NCBI GenBank assembly: GCA_002118135.1
Contig: BDIU01000015.1
Span: 124,299 to 188,298, forward strand
Origin: Trebouxia sp. TZW2008
Lineage: Eukaryota > Chlorophyta > Trebouxiophyceae > Trebouxiales > Trebouxiaceae
Reading direction: 5' to 3'
Length of the DNA: 64,000 nucleotides
Part shown: positions 33,101-45,776 of the stretch, piece by piece
Numbering within the stretch: position 1 is the first letter of the stretch
How the letters are laid out: the number at the start of each line of letters is the position of its first letter
The notes under the pieces: generated by a model
What the model was told of the DNA's origin: nothing
Seen by the model: only the letters and a program-made list of their open reading frames with translations
Databases searched by the model: none
Translations under genes and position numbers: made by a program

Positions 33101-36100
33101 CGTTTGCTTCTGAAGGAGGTGGTGCAGACAGTGCTCCTGAGCTAAGCTGTCCTCCCACTGATGATCAGGGAGGTCAGTGACATGGGCAGTTTGACTTGTT
33201 GATCGTTCATGCCAAAGCTTGCGCTGCTGCTGAGCTCCTGCCCAGATGAGCTATGGATGCTTTGCTATGTATGGAGCTCAGATCAGCAACATGTCTGACG
33301 TGTCATGTGCTGAATCAGTATGCGTTGCTGCAGATCACCCCATGAATCAGACACTTACTGCTGACTTTGCCAATACCAGTCTCTCAAGCCAAGGTGCTGG
33401 TGAGCCATGTGTACCTCAAGCACAAAACATGACAGCAAACATCTTCAGCTTAGACAGCCATTGCCATCATTGCATTGGTGTTGCAAATGCATTGATGCAG
33501 TCATGCTGTGCCTGTTTCTGCTTCAGCTTCAGCAGACCTCACATGTGTCTACAGTCTTGTGCTTCCCTGCATGACTTTCTGTTTATCGACAGCAATGTGT
33601 GTTGATGTCCTGTGACGTAAATCGCAAATGATCTACAGCAGAGTTTGTCAACACAAGGTCCTTGCTAGCTTCTGCCTAGCAGCCCGCTGATCTTGCTCAA
33701 GCTGCTTGTACGTGCATTGCTGAGGTGGCTGTTGATCTCACTTGACATCCTGCACACCTGAAGTCATCACAACACCCTCAACAAGCGCCTGGCACAACAG
33801 TCTGACATGATGAGTCATAGGCTCAGCATACTGCAAGCACAGCTAAACTACTTAACCAACTCGCCGCCTGCTTTTGAAGCTGCAATACATTGTGCAGCTG
33901 CGCAGGATTCATGAAATTGTGTGTTTTCTTGTCTCACAAGACATGGTTTTCCTGCCGATGCAGGTGTGTCGCCTCCAACAAACGCCCTGTCAGACATGCA
34001 GACGACTCCTCAACAGGCCCAAGCTAGTGTCCTCAATCCTGAAGTAAGGCCCTTTTCGCCAGTACATAATTACAAGTGGCTTTGGCATGGTCGACCAAAG
34101 TATCGGCGTCACGCTGATGCTTTCGTTGGTGACATTGCCTGAGTGTGCAATGTGGCATTGTGATGTGGTTGTGGCGCTGCTTTCCATACGTTTGTGCCAA
34201 TGCTGTGTACAAGCAGCCTTCAAGCAAGATGATGTTGCCTTTCTGCAGGCGGCAGAAGGCAGCCAGCATGAGGACTCCCATCCTGCATCAGGGCAGCCAG
34301 GTATGCTGCCTTTTCAATATGCTTGAACAAGCAATCATGATATGCAGGCCTGTGATACTCATCTGAGATCCAAATGCATGTGAACAATTTTTTATGGACT
34401 CTCCTGGCGCTTTAATTGCTACTGCTTATCACAGTCAGAATACATCTTCAGCCCTGTCCATTTGCCTCCATCAGCATGGCCATGACGTGTGTTGTTACCA
34501 TGTTTCTTGGCCCTGTCATGTCATTTCAACTTTGTAGTAATGCTTGTTCTGTCAAGTGCTTCCCCAGCTACGCTGCAATGTATACACGCACCCGTGCAGC
34601 AACCGTCATGTGCAAAAAGCCCTTGTAGCACTGCAGGTCATCAGTCAAATGGAGGCCTAGGCAGTGTTCCCGCTGAACCTCAAGAAGCGGGATCTGGTGC
34701 AGCTGCTCAGCCAAGGGTAGGGCATGACCACAACGCGGATGGACTGGATGTAGATGTGCATGCAGATCTAAAAACTGCTTTGATGATATGTGCATGCGAC
34801 GTGATGCATTCCACTCCGTGAGCAGACAATGCTGCTTTCTATAGACATTTTGAGCTGCAACTCATGATAGTTCTGCCTTTGCACTTGGCCCAGAATGGAC
34901 ATTTCACATGCCATAGTGTGCGTCAGTGACATGAGCTGTTGCAATGCAGGGCACAGGCACTGATGCTCAGAGCAATAGACTTTCTATAAACGGTAATTGC
35001 TTTCAGTCTTTGACTTTTGCCTGTGCTACAATTGCTGGCATTGGCAGTGAGCCTGCCTAGGGTGTTCCATAGTACACATGTATGAAGCAACTGGCGCAGC
35101 TTGCAGCTAGACTGACCCCTGTTAACCATGCACAGGTCAGGCTCGCCGAGGCACAAATCGGCCAAGGGAGAGCCAGGCTGGTGTGCCTGGTCATGCGGTA
35201 AGTATTCACGCCTACTTTTGGTCAGCTGAGCAGTATCTGTCCTGAGCAACTGTAATGACTGACTTGAGCTGCATATAGGCTGCTTTGGCTGATGTTGTCC
35301 GAGGGACATCCAGGCAACAAGCCAGAGCGCAGCAAACCTTCTCTGCAGGCAATGAGTTGCATGCTGTGTAGCACGCTTGTGACTCTTGAACCGCTTAAGG
35401 GTCCTGTTTGCTCAATGCAGTCTGTGATCTGCAGGTGACAGTGACAACCCTCAAAGCAGCTGTCACGCTGCAGGACCCAGCAGACCTCGAACCCTTGAGC
35501 AGAAGGAACAGGTCAGCAAAATGTCCAGCTCTCATGTGCTACTCAAGGTTCTAATTCAAACGCTCCGCATGGGCACACAAGCTACTTTGTGCACACATGT
35601 GGCATTCATGTTGTACATGTGTCTCATAGCCTGTCTCATGCTGTGGATGTTCAAGGCAGAATGAAACCTATGATAGCCTTGGAGTATGTCTGCATCAGGT
35701 GTGTAGCACATGGTAAGGTGAACAGCCCGCTTTTGCCATTTTATATTGTTGCCTTAGACTTGCAGGCAAGAACGCACTTCTTGTTGCACTGTTCAACATT
35801 GCTTATATGTTACTGCTGCTTCTGTGCTTCAGGAGTGGGCACAAACAGTACAGGGCGATGCTGAGACGGCTCTGATGTGGTGTCGCCATGAAGTCATTGG
35901 AGATCAAGACTGGGAGGTTGTGGACATCCTTGCCACCATGGCCATTGAGCTGCAACACAGAGACAGAGCATCATGCGTCTTTTTCTGGGGTATTGCAAAT
36001 GTTCACCTTGCTAAGGAGGCCGAATATGAGAAAACATTTGCTTACCTCCGGGAGGCCTATGAGTCAAGTAAGACTTGTTTTACCAGCTAATGATGCCAGG

Positions 36101-36778
36101 ACAGTCAAACAAGGCATTGAAGGGCCTGCTTGCAGTACTGACCATTGACTGTGCTATGCTGCATCTACTTTGAATCCTAAAAATCTACAGTTGATTTCGG
36201 GCAGCCGTTGTGCTTTCTTGTCTGTTGGATCTGGCCCTTTCATCCTTACTCCCATTGCTGACATAATCAGCAATAGCGCTTCTGACCGTAGCCTTGCTCT
36301 TGGCTCAAAGTTTCCCATTGCCAATCTGTCATCCAGGAATATTAAGCATTTCTCCACGTGTCTTGTCCTACTGGTCTGAATTGTGTGCGGACATGCACTT
36401 GCGCTTCGTTATGCTTGCCGAACTACTTTTGACTGTGATTGTGCAGGGCAGTACAACCATCTTATCAGACCGTTCTTGGGCAAAGCTGCTTTGAGAGTGC
36501 ACAGGTATGTTGAGGCATTGACACATGTGGACAGGCATTTGGAGGGACTTTTAGGCCCAGAGAGACTTGCATGCCTGGTGGAGAAGGGCGGGATCCAATT
36601 TGGCCAAGGCAACTATGAGGCTGCTGTGGCCACTTTGACCTCAGCTGAGCAGTATGCATTTGACCTTCTCAGGGAAGGAGAGCCAGTTCCCAATCATCAG
36701 TTTGCATATATGGCTGTGATAAAAAGAGGCGCTCAGAACCAACTCACTCTTCGCAGTCAAACGCACAGGCATTGCTGA
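30131..36778 (+). CDS. Uncharacterised multi-exon protein with disordered middle and TPR-like C-terminus
   Basis: I do not recognise the family. Supported exons: about 30131-30409, 31294-31593, 31814-31993, 32158-32394, 32717-32791, 33334-33393, 33964-34043, 34249-34300, 34637-34716, 34950-34992, 35136-35197, 35435-35511, 35833-36067, 36447-36778. Most joins keep phase. Links between 30409 and 31294, 32791 and 33334, 33393 and 33964, and 35197 and 35435 may hide more exons. The N-terminus is acidic and aromatic (FDDFNFLTAFGFDDEPQKVL). A folded domain follows (RWRPIMTVLAAGLDDMFRC...ITWWAKWWESNND type), then Ser/Gly/Gln-rich linkers. The last two exons (EWAQTVQGDAETALMWCRHE to the stop) have repeated helical pairs (GKAALRVHRYVEALTHVDRH; GGIQFGQGNYEAAVATL) that look like TPRs. 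The 32394 donor is GC. The true start is unknown; an upstream exon near 29826-29892 is possible. Confidence 0.6.
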
Positions 36779-37989
36779 CTGTATACAAAATTGATATGGG
36801 CAAACAACATCTGTCAGGATGCCAAATCTGCAGAACGTCCGTCAGGTGTCTGGTGCCGGGCAGAATTCCACCAACATATGCTGTGTTGTGTTACAAATAG
36901 CTTTGCTGCTGTGTCCTTAGAGCCTACTGTGGCAGGGTGTACGACTGCTGCCTGCTACGAGGCCTATATCTTGTTTGATGTGACAAGTTGTACAGGTGCA
37001 GCGTGTCTGCAGGCAGTACAGTGCTTGTACATAATGTCTTCCCTGGGTCTTTGCTGGGCTCTGCAATAATAGTTTCGACTTCTAGTTAGCCATCTGTACA
37101 GACTTACCCCATGGCTGTGACGGCTTGCTGCATGCAAAAGTTTCGCTCACTCTTTACGTTTGATGTATATATATTTTGCTGCCTATGTTGAGCCTCTGCT
37201 AGCCTTAGCTCTACCTAACATATGGCTGGTTGCTGTCGCAAGCATGTTGATAACGCTTTGTGTATAAGTTCTGGAGAATACTCTATTTGTGCCCGGTATG
37301 GGGAAGTCGCCATCTGATTCAGCTGATTTCGATACACAGCCTTGAAGCGATTGCAGTGCAGCTTTGATCAAGAACATTCCACAGCTTCTGGTTATAAATA
37401 TAAAATGTTTGGAGGCAAGTTGCATGCGAGCATCTGGTGTAAGCGCTGCAATCAAAGCATTCACAACAGCATATCTTGCTGTAGGCTTTCTACGTAGCCT
37501 TTCTACGTATGTGATGGTTTCGCTGGCATAGGCTGGGCTGACGGCACTGGAATGCACATCATATGGACCCATAATGGACTCTCATGCCTTGCTAACACAA
37601 TGAGAATGGAGGCAATTACAGCAGCACGTGTGACACCCCGGACATGGGCACAAATGCAGTTTGGATTCTGTTTGATCTGTAACATCTGAAATGGCAACTG
37701 TACTCCGAAGAGCGATTGCAAGCTGTTCCTGTCCATGTACCTTGATGGGGATAGGCTGGTGCTGATCAGAGAATCGTGCAGCAGTCCAAAAGACAGGGAT
37801 TTGTGGCGTGTTTTGCCAAACTCACTTCACACACATGCATGCACTTGATCTGACTCAAGTACTCATGCCGCCAAGCATGAGCAGGAGCAACATCAATATT
37901 ATGTACGCCGCACAGAAGGACTGGAGAACCGTAGTTACATACAGCACTACCGACAAGCAAATTGCGTGCTGCGCCATCAGCATCCCCGC
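36779..37989. other. Convergent spacer between TPR-like gene and ribosomal P1
   Basis: No confident gene. A minus-strand frame at 37183-37572 reads moderately protein-like, but has no splice partner or known relative and lies where the RPLP1 3' untranslated region is expected. Confidence 0.45.
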
Positions 37990-39142
37990 CTAATCAAATA
38001 GTGAGAAACCCATGTCCTGCAAACAGCCACAACTTGCTCAATTATGTGTGCAAAACAATGGCAAGCATACGACCACACTGGTATGTGCCTGCGCCCTTGC
38101 AGATAGCTACAGCAATATCTTGTGCATTCCTGCAGATCCTGCATGTGATGCAAAGTAACAGCTGCCCAAATTTCTGCTTTCAATTGATTAAGCCACATGC
38201 AAGAGCTGCTGAGCATGCAATGCAGCAAAGATGCTCTGTACACACCAATGAGTGCCTGAACCTGCTCATCCACCACAACAGCAGGCGACACCACAACAGC
38301 AGGCGACAAACACAGCACTGGTTGGCTTTGCAGAAGGCTGACTGTAACAGCAGACACTACCCAAACAACACTTACTGGCCTTGCTGATGGCTGACCACAA
38401 CAGCAAGCGTTGCAAATGCAACATTGTTTGCCTTTGCTGGAGACTCACAACAACAGCAGGCAACACAAATACAACACTGATTGCCTTCGCTCTCGGCAGC
38501 GGGCAACGCAGATACAAGCCTGAGCGCCTTTGCTGAAGGTGACAACAACAGCGACACAAACGCAGCACTGACTGTTTTTGCTGAAAGCTGACCTCATCAG
38601 ACTCCTCTTCTGGCTCTTCCTTCTTCTCCTCCTTCTTCTCCTCAGCAGCGTCACCACCTGCTGCTGCAGCACCGCCACCTCCTCCACCGCCACTAGCTGC
38701 AACTGCTCCACCTCCACCTGTAGATCAAACAAATGTGAGTTTAAGCCCTGTTTGGACCTGTTTTGCAGGTTGGCAACAGCCACAGCAATCAGCAACCAGC
38801 GACCATCAAAGCAGCAGCAGCAGCCATGCCTGATGCACTCACCAGCACCAACGTTGGTGATCAAGTCGTCCATGTTCTTGTTTGCAAACAACTTAGCAAA
38901 CAGACCAGGCCAGTAAGGGTCAACCTTGACGCTGGCTGCTGAGGTCAGCTTCTGGATGTTGTCAGCCTGCACTTGCAAGTGTGAAGTCAGATTGCAATCA
39001 CTACATCACCAGCAATAACAGGCCAATTGCAAATCTGCTGAAAGTCTGCATACACATCAAATCGCACCGAGATCTCAAGCCCGTCATCGTGCAGGATGAG
39101 GGCTGCGTATACGCAAGCTAGCTCACTGCTGTTTGACGACAT
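37990..39142 (-). CDS. RPLP1: 60S acidic ribosomal protein P1, 4 exons
   Basis: Stalk protein of the large ribosomal subunit; P1/P2 dimers bind P0 and recruit elongation factors. Exons: 39142-39068, 38966-38843, 38717-38593, 38016-37990, all in phase, 116 aa, the usual P1 length. The N-terminus ELACVYAALILHDDGLEIS and the core DPYWPGLFAKLFANKNMDDLITNVGAG are specific for P1 rather than P2. A Gly/Ala hinge leads to an acidic tail EEKKEEPEEESDE. The invariant terminal DMGFSLFD is split off into a 27-nt last exon, 577 nt downstream. That intron begins with tandem copies of its own donor region. Head to head with WAPL, 337 bp apart. Confidence 0.97.
38270..38592 (-). repeat. About six 51-bp repeats starting at the RPLP1 intron 3 donor
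   Basis: From the donor (gtcagctttcagcaaa) onward the intron is built of units of about 50-53 nt. Each begins with gtcag or a similar GT word, then a cagcaaaggc-like core and a tgttgtatttgtgttgcctgc-like end. The first copy touches exon 3, so each later copy carries a potential decoy donor. Confidence 0.85.
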
Positions 39143-39479
39143 CCTGAAAGATATTAAGCTCCGGGACAATCGTCAGGGAGCACTAACAGGTAGAGGCGGC
39201 TTATGCGTCTGGCACCTTTGTTAGGTTTGCTGCAGCGGTCAAGAAGATGAAGAGACCAAAACGCACGAGATCTGCACAACTTGAAATTCCCTCGCTCCGT
39301 TGTGCTTTGACCTGCTGACATGCATCACACAGACAGCCTGATCAGAATCAATTGCAAGGCTAATTATCAGTGCCCGTGCATGTTTGCGCTGTGCAGTGAC
39401 TACCACAGGCGTTCGATATGAATTAGAGTATGCAAGTGATCTTTGCAAGCCGATAGAATTAGTTGTGCTGGCCATTAAG
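39143..39479. promoter_or_regulatory. Divergent promoter region RPLP1/WAPL
   Basis: Only 337 bp separate the two outward-pointing start codons, so the promoters must overlap or adjoin. No TATA box or telo-box is obvious. Confidence 0.45.
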
Positions 39480-42400
39480 ATGGATCAGGTAAGGACTTAC
39501 AGCAGGAAGTCTAAAATTGCAAACGCATCCGATGGCGCATACAAATCCAGTCAGGAAAGCTTTTTTGATAGTCCAGACGATCCTTACTCCTTTGACTCTC
39601 AGCAGTCGGGCTTTGAAATTCCCCAGTCAAATGTCGTTGTACCTTCACGACCACGAACATCGTCGTCCACCCTGGATTCAACATCTTTTAGCAAAGCTCA
39701 CGTCCAGTCATTGCCAGCAAACAAAGCAGCAGCTGTTTCAGACAAGCAGCATAAGAAAAAGCCAGGAGTATCTGGCATTCTGTCACGACTTAGCAGAAGC
39801 TCATCACAAGAGACAGCAACACAGCGAAAGCGTACAGTGCAAGACCTTCCAAAGAACAGCTGTTTTGAAGCTCCTGCTGCCAAAAGAGCATGCGTGAAGC
39901 GTGGCTCTGGAACTAGTGTCAATCAAGTGCGCCGCAATAGTGGCAAGAGCTCTGCTGACAAGCCACCACCAGCCCCTGCTACAACCGTCCTGGAGGTGAT
40001 CACCTATGCACTCTGTGCAATTCTTTGATGCCAGGACTTGTGACCAATGCTAAATCGTTGAGCACTCAGGCTCAGGAAAGTGGCGAGCATACACAGATTG
40101 TAGATGATATAGTCTATGCAATTGACGGCTTAAGTCAGAATGCAAGCAGGAAAAGCTGGCAGAAAAGCTCCAGAGCTCTAGCAGAGATTTGCAATACAAG
40201 GCGTGGCCGTCAAGCATTCAGGTATGTTGGTACTGCATGCCTTGCAGGCCCAAATACCGTGTCTGCGGTCTCTATGACTGCAAGTCTTGGTGCAAGTCCT
40301 CAAAATGACAGGCTGGTGCACTGTTAACAGCACATCATGCAGATTGCTGTTGATCAGCAGCAAGGCTAGGACCTGAAAATGGCCACTTGTTTCAACTTGT
40401 CTGCGTGCAGGATAGAAGGCGTCTTCAAGGAAGCAATGACTGCTGCCCTGCAACTGCCACTTGATGATGACTGCACCACAGCTCTAGCTTTTGCAGCTAT
40501 GCTTCTCAACTTTGCCTCAGGCGATGTGGCAAACAGAGCTCTGTTGGCAAGCAAAGAGGCTGTATCGCTCATGGGCAAGCTGCTCATGGTGAGATTTGGC
40601 AAGCAAAATGTCTCTACATGTTAGTCATTCACCAGATTGTCTATTGGTGCCTTGTGCACACCACTGATTCTTTCAAACTGCTGACGCAGATACACACATC
40701 TCTCCAGAGCTGTAGCAATGCAGCTCAAAAGCTGACCAAGCTCTTCAGAAATGGTGCAATGAGCCTGCTACTTGTCCAGCATCCGGATCCCAGTCCCTCT
40801 TTGATCATTACCATAGCTCTTGGCGGTGAGCCTTTGTTGCTCAGCAATTGACAATGCACTGTTTGTGATGCATGTCAACTGTGTGTGTTGTAATGACTTG
40901 TGTCGTGTCCAGACGGGGTAGCTTGTTGAAGTTATCCACTGCTGACCATGCAGATGCATTGTCGCCTGACAAGAGCTCACTGGCAGCTGACAAACTGAAG
41001 GAGAGTTTGCGGGTAGAAGGCGTTCTGGACCAGCTTGTACATGCTGCATTACATTGTGCCTCACAGCAAGATCAGGCTGCTTCCTGCTCTCAAGATGCCA
41101 ACGCTGACAGGTACAGGCCTTTGTGGACTTCTTCGGGTTTGCTTCTGGCGTGCGCTCACCCAGCTGTGAAATCTGGTGTCATGTTTGGTGTGCAATGATG
41201 TACAGCGAACTCCCTTGTAAAGACTGCTTTGGGTAACAAGAAATTTGTCCGTACATTGAATTGTCCTTACTCAGAGCAACCACTGCAGTCGGAATGCAGT
41301 GATTGGCTACCAATGGCGTTGTCCTTACATCGAGATTGTCCACAATCGAGTAACCTTACAAAGAGAATTTGCTGTAGTCCCTGAATTGTTTGGTGGACAT
41401 GACAATTCATTCAGCTGTGTCTATGTAGAGCACACCTTGTACTTTGTCCCACACCTTGCTTCATATTGCAGGCCGCTGTCCGCTTTCAATCAGTGCTTGT
41501 CTGTTCTAGAGCATGCTAGCTTTGCTTCCCAAGCAAACGAGCAGCACCTTGTCAGCTTACACATGCCAGCTGCACAAAGTGACCAGTCCCCAGCTGCAGC
41601 CAGCAATCAACCTCAGCAGCAACAGCTACTCCCAGACTGGCTTGTCCGGAGGATACAGCTCATGCAATCAGCTCCTACAACAGCCACCGTAGTACAAGCT
41701 GAGACAGATTGGAGCTGCATACAGTCTGGTCTATCAGTGCTCATCAACATGACTCACAATAATACAGCTGGGTGTCAGGCTGTTGCAGCTGCTGGAGGTT
41801 TAGCCATGGCAGTAGACATCATTGTCAGCTGCATGCAAAGTCAGCACAAGGAGACATCTGATGTTGCGACCCCAAGGAGAGCGCTTGCTCAGGTCAGGCA
41901 GCATGTCTTGACAGATGTCGGGCCCATCACAGCAGCACTTGGGCTGTTGATCAACCTGGTAGAGAGCAGCACAGAATGCAGAGAACAGCTGAAGACGTTG
42001 CAGCTACCTGAGCATAGTCCTGCAGAAAGCTTGCAGAAGCTTCTTTGCAAGCTCATGCAGGCAAGAACACCCGCCTTGCCTCACAGTCTGCATTATCTTC
42101 CCAGTGAAGTCTTGGTCAGCCTGTTCAAGAAGAAATCACAACTATCATCGTTTGCTGCATACAAAGTTGCACTCGCAGTAGCACTGCAAAGGTTGTGCAC
42201 AAAAGCAGTGCATCCCCAGTGTCTCATCAGCTGTTCAAGCCTTCCACCTCTGCTATTCATTGCTTGTCTCTAAGATAGATGAGACTCAATACATCAAGAT
42301 TTACAGCAATAAAAATCAGATCAGCACTAGGTTTGCATGCAACATCCAGCCCTTGCTGCAGCTCAACATCTGCTGTCTGCCTGCAGGCAAGTGCATCAAC

Positions 42401-42719
42401 CAGAGCAACTAGTGTGTCGCCCAGTCCAGTGAGTGGCAGTGAACTGACAGAACAGACACTGGCTGATCATGAAGATGAAGGAGCCGCCAGCATAGTAGAG
42501 GTGTATGCTGCGCTGCTTCTTGGCTTTCTGTTGGCTGAAGATGCAGCGCTCCAATCTGAAGCTATACAGAGCTTGGGCAGCCTCCGCCCTGTGCTGTCTG
42601 CAGTCGAGAAATGCCTGTCATTCTATGTAGATGCTGGAGCGATCATGTCACAGAACGAGGAAAGTCTCAAGAAACTACTAATGTCCTTGCGCAACAGTGA
42701 TCCAGAAAATGATGCATGA
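39480..42719 (+). CDS. WAPL: WAPL-like cohesin release factor, 7 exons
   Basis: Nuclear protein that removes cohesin from chromatin together with PDS5. Exons: 39480-39995, 40070-40221, 40411-40588, 40690-40825, 40913-41110, 41472-42060, 42387-42719, about 700 aa. The N-terminus MDQVRTYSRKSK followed by a Ser/Asp-rich region matches plant WAPL (VRTY-R). The WAPL domain includes AQESGEHTQIVDDIVYAIDGL, FKEAMTAALQLPLDDDCTTA, ESLRVEGVLDQLVHAAL, QCLSVLEHASFASQANEQHL, LGLLINLVESSTECREQL and IVEVYAALLLGFLLAEDAA. All joins are in phase except 40825/40913, which is one base out with the GT donor seen. The intron 42061-42386 starts with GC (gcaaga) and the phase requires it. The apparent donor right after ATGGATCAG at 39489 is ignored because the frame continues with the conserved VRTY motif. 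Confidence 0.93.
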
Positions 42720-43389
42720 AGTAGTTCCTGACAACCCCCGGCCCCCTTCATTCTTTTCTGCCTGTTCTACTGGGAGCAGCTGAGATGTTTATGGTGCTGA
42801 ATGAGACGATCCCACCAATAAGCATCTCTGGACTCTGGACTGCTGGTACAGTCCCTATGCTGATCATACTGAGCACTGGTGTAGCGTCCTTGAGTGCTAC
42901 TGTCTAGCTTTGCAAACAAGTTGTCTCTCTGTTTTCATTAAACACTGATTGCTGTGCCAACCCATCTTGAATGCTGCGCTTTCAATCGCTCAGGCTGACA
43001 TTCTGAAGCCTTAAGTATGTAGGAACCACAGGTGTACATGGTGTTGCTAGATTCTACTTACAGCTAGCTGAAGATCAATTGAGTGGCATCAAGGTTCAAA
43101 GTGTCAGGAGCCTAGGTTGACGTGTCAAAAGCTAAGGCAGATAGCATATCGTGCTATGTGACCGTGCCCTTGAAAAGGGGATGTACACTGCAGTCTAAGT
43201 GCTGTCTCTGTCCAACAGACTCTGGAGATGCATCCTGCACTGCCAGACAATCCAGTTCTCCGATGAAACGTTAATCGCTGTGTCAAGTTGGTGGATCAGT
43301 GGACATGCTTTTTGATGCATCACGTCACTCAGCAGGCCACATGGCGCATCATGAAGATTGCCAACAGCAACTTTTGCCAGGCAAGAAGC
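42720..43389. other. Convergent spacer between WAPL and DHHC gene
   Basis: No supported gene; it lies between two facing stop codons, so it probably holds both 3' untranslated regions. Confidence 0.5.
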
Positions 43390-44158
43390 TTACAACTCTT
43401 TCGTGCATCTAAAACGCAACTCAGTATGCCATGCTGGCCAGATGTGCTTCCAGGACGCTTGATTGGCAAGCATGCTGAACATCTGTGTGATTGAGACCTT
43501 TTGAGGCAGTTGGGCAGGTGGATCTTTGAGGGTGCTGATGTAAGTCCTTCCAGCCAAAAGCAAAGCTGATTGAGATCTGAGTAAAGATGCTGTTCCAACT
43601 AGTCCTGCAGAGGCTGATGTCAACATAAAGGCACAAGTCTGAACCCATCCAGGCGCAATCAAAACAGTGTAATATATCTGCCGCAACCAAAACAGCTTGT
43701 TAGACGTGATGCTTGCCATCTTTAGGCGATCCATTAATACATCTCTATTTTTGATGAGCAAGCACAAAACGCCGCTGACAATATAGATTGAGCCCAGCAG
43801 CGTCCAGCCAAGAAAAAGGAAGAAGTGCCTCAGGTTGTTGCGCCCAACGCAGTTGCTTAGGAAGAAGCAATGGTGATCCATGTCCATGACACATCTCCCA
43901 CATTTGCTGCAGTTCAAGGCATGCTATAAGAAAGACAAGACATATTGTGTCAGCAAGCATCATTTGCCTATGCTGCCGAGGGAAAGTGCATAAGCCTTGA
44001 AGCTTGCATAAGCTGCATGGCTGCTTCATGATACCTGCAGTGATGAGCCTGAGGAGGCTTTGCAAAATTGCATTGCTGGCAAAAGACATAGTCACCGTAC
44101 TGTCCTACTGCGACTGTCTGGTCTGAGTCTGCCAGGCTCAAGTATTGAAAGGGATAGC
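43390..44158 (-). CDS. DHHC-type protein S-palmitoyltransferase, 5' exons unresolved
   Basis: Membrane enzyme that transfers palmitate to cysteines of target proteins. Two exons are clear: 44158-44035 and 43906-43390. Joined in phase they give the full zinc-binding core CQQCNFAKPPQAHHCSKCGRCVMDMDHHC, with catalytic Cys in DHHC, followed by NCVGRNNLRHFF. Next come two hydrophobic segments (FFLFLGWTLLGSIYIVSGVL and the region around YYTVLIAPGWVQTCAFMLTS) and a cytosolic tail ending at 43390. The acceptor at 43907 was chosen over one nearer the intron start because it alone restores the cysteine spacing. The N-terminal membrane segments must lie upstream (44200-45200), where hydrophobic minus-strand stretches occur, but no exon joins in phase. 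The family has many members, so the exact orthologue is unknown. Confidence 0.88.
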
Positions 44159-44199
44159 CTGCAGTATGGCAGCCAAATGTTTGCTCTCGTACTAATGCT

Positions 44200-45776
44200 C
44201 ACCTTGCAGGCATGCGAATGTTGTTCATCAGGGTTTGCAGAAGCCCTTTGCAGAAAGAAAGCAGTGCAAGCTGCAAGGGACCTGTTGCCAAGCATTTTGC
44301 TGCAATCAGTAGCATGTACGACAGATGCATCTCTTGCAGTACCTGGGGAACCAAGGACACAGACTCCAAAGTTGACACAAACATGACTGGCTATCCAGAG
44401 CCCTACTGATTGCTGCATGTACAACAGCCACCCCTTGCATAAGGCTGGCAGCAACCAGCAGATGCCAAGCATGGCATTTGCGCTGATGAGCAGTGCAAGA
44501 GCTGCAACAACAGCACGCTGAGCACCAAGTTGTAGCTGCCTGCAAAGACACTGATCCCCAGTTGTGCATCAGCCAATGAGGCCAAAGATGTAAGTGTTCA
44601 CCTTGACTTGCCAGAGGCAGCTTTGTCTGCAAGAAGTTTGTCTGTTATAGCTCCACAGTGCCCACACTGAGGTTGGCATAGCCAAATTGTTAGGGAATGT
44701 GCTGCATGGAGTCAGTGCTGACATGTGTTGTGCACATCCACCTTGAAGGCATTTCCTTTGGTCTGCAAAAGCACCTTGCAAGCCCAGCACTGCTGCGTGA
44801 CTTGGTGCTGTGTCATGCTGTTGTCTGCTTGGACTAATGGAGCGAAGCGCTTGTCAAGGATGGGCATGAAGGGCCAAAATGCTTGGCTTTAGAGCCCACG
44901 CACAGCGTGCAGGCAGCCTACTCAGGCAACGTCTGCGAGACCTTTACACATGATGGCGCTTCATCAGAGCGATGTCGAGGTTTCACGATGTACACATGCA
45001 TTTTATCCTTCCGATTGCACCCGATGCTGACGACGTTCGAACGTTCGTGATCAACTAACTACCGAAGCGGTGTCACAGTACGCACTTGAACCAGCCCAAA
45101 CACTGGCTGAAAGGCTTCTGCACAATTTCAACGAGCGTACTTGCCATGTTAGAGATTGCTTCTGATTTCACAGATTGCACGCGAAGCAGACTCCAAGCGA
45201 CAAGCTTTGTGTGTCCTGTGTCTTGACCTGGTTAAAATGGTTTCAGAGCAGCTTCTTCAGCAGATGAAACAACTGCAGAGCTGTCAAGCGTGAGGTGTTG
45301 CTGTTGTGCACTCAGAAAGTGCGCATTTATGTCGTATGCAAACCGCGACGTCTGATATTAGGCGGCACAGCATGCCAAGTGAAGCATTGGGCGAGGAACA
45401 CTTGCATAATTTCCCACTTCGCAGCACTGCAGAGAGCGTTGCCACTGACTTCCTGCGCAAGCGCTGCGAACGGATACTTGTCACGATGTAAAGTTGGCAG
45501 CTTCAGATACTTTCGCAACAAGACGTTTCCTCGCGATAAGTCGTGTTGTCAGGCACAGGTGCCGTTGCCCAGCGTTTCCCGCGGATCCCGGAAAGCGACC
45601 GCAGTTGCCAGCGACTGCACTGGAAACGGTCCAGGCGAGGGAACGCCAAAATAACTACATTTAAGCCAGGTAGTGCCGTACAATGCAGCACAAGCACTCT
45701 CAACTGCACATCGAGCGGCCACACAAACGTCAGAGCCTTACAATCGCCCCCCGACAAGCTGCCCGATCACCGCACG
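44200..45776. other. Probable 5' part of DHHC gene and divergent promoter
   Basis: Hydrophobic minus-strand segments near 44220-44370 (VLQEMHLSYMLLIAAKCLA) may be a membrane-spanning exon of the DHHC gene, but the phase does not fit the next exon. A minus frame at 45284-45484 and a plus frame at 45295-45654 overlap, and neither can be supported. The secreted-protein gene starts at 45777. Confidence 0.35.

Noticed and set aside
41299..41471. Upstream extension of WAPL exon 6 (frame open from 41299)
   Set aside because: The intron just happens to be open in frame. The tgcag acceptor at 41471 keeps phase with the exon ending at 41110 and starts at conserved sequence.
45295..45654. Plus ORF upstream of the secreted-protein gene
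   Set aside because: No start context, no splice partner and an overlapping minus frame equally long; probably leader sequence.
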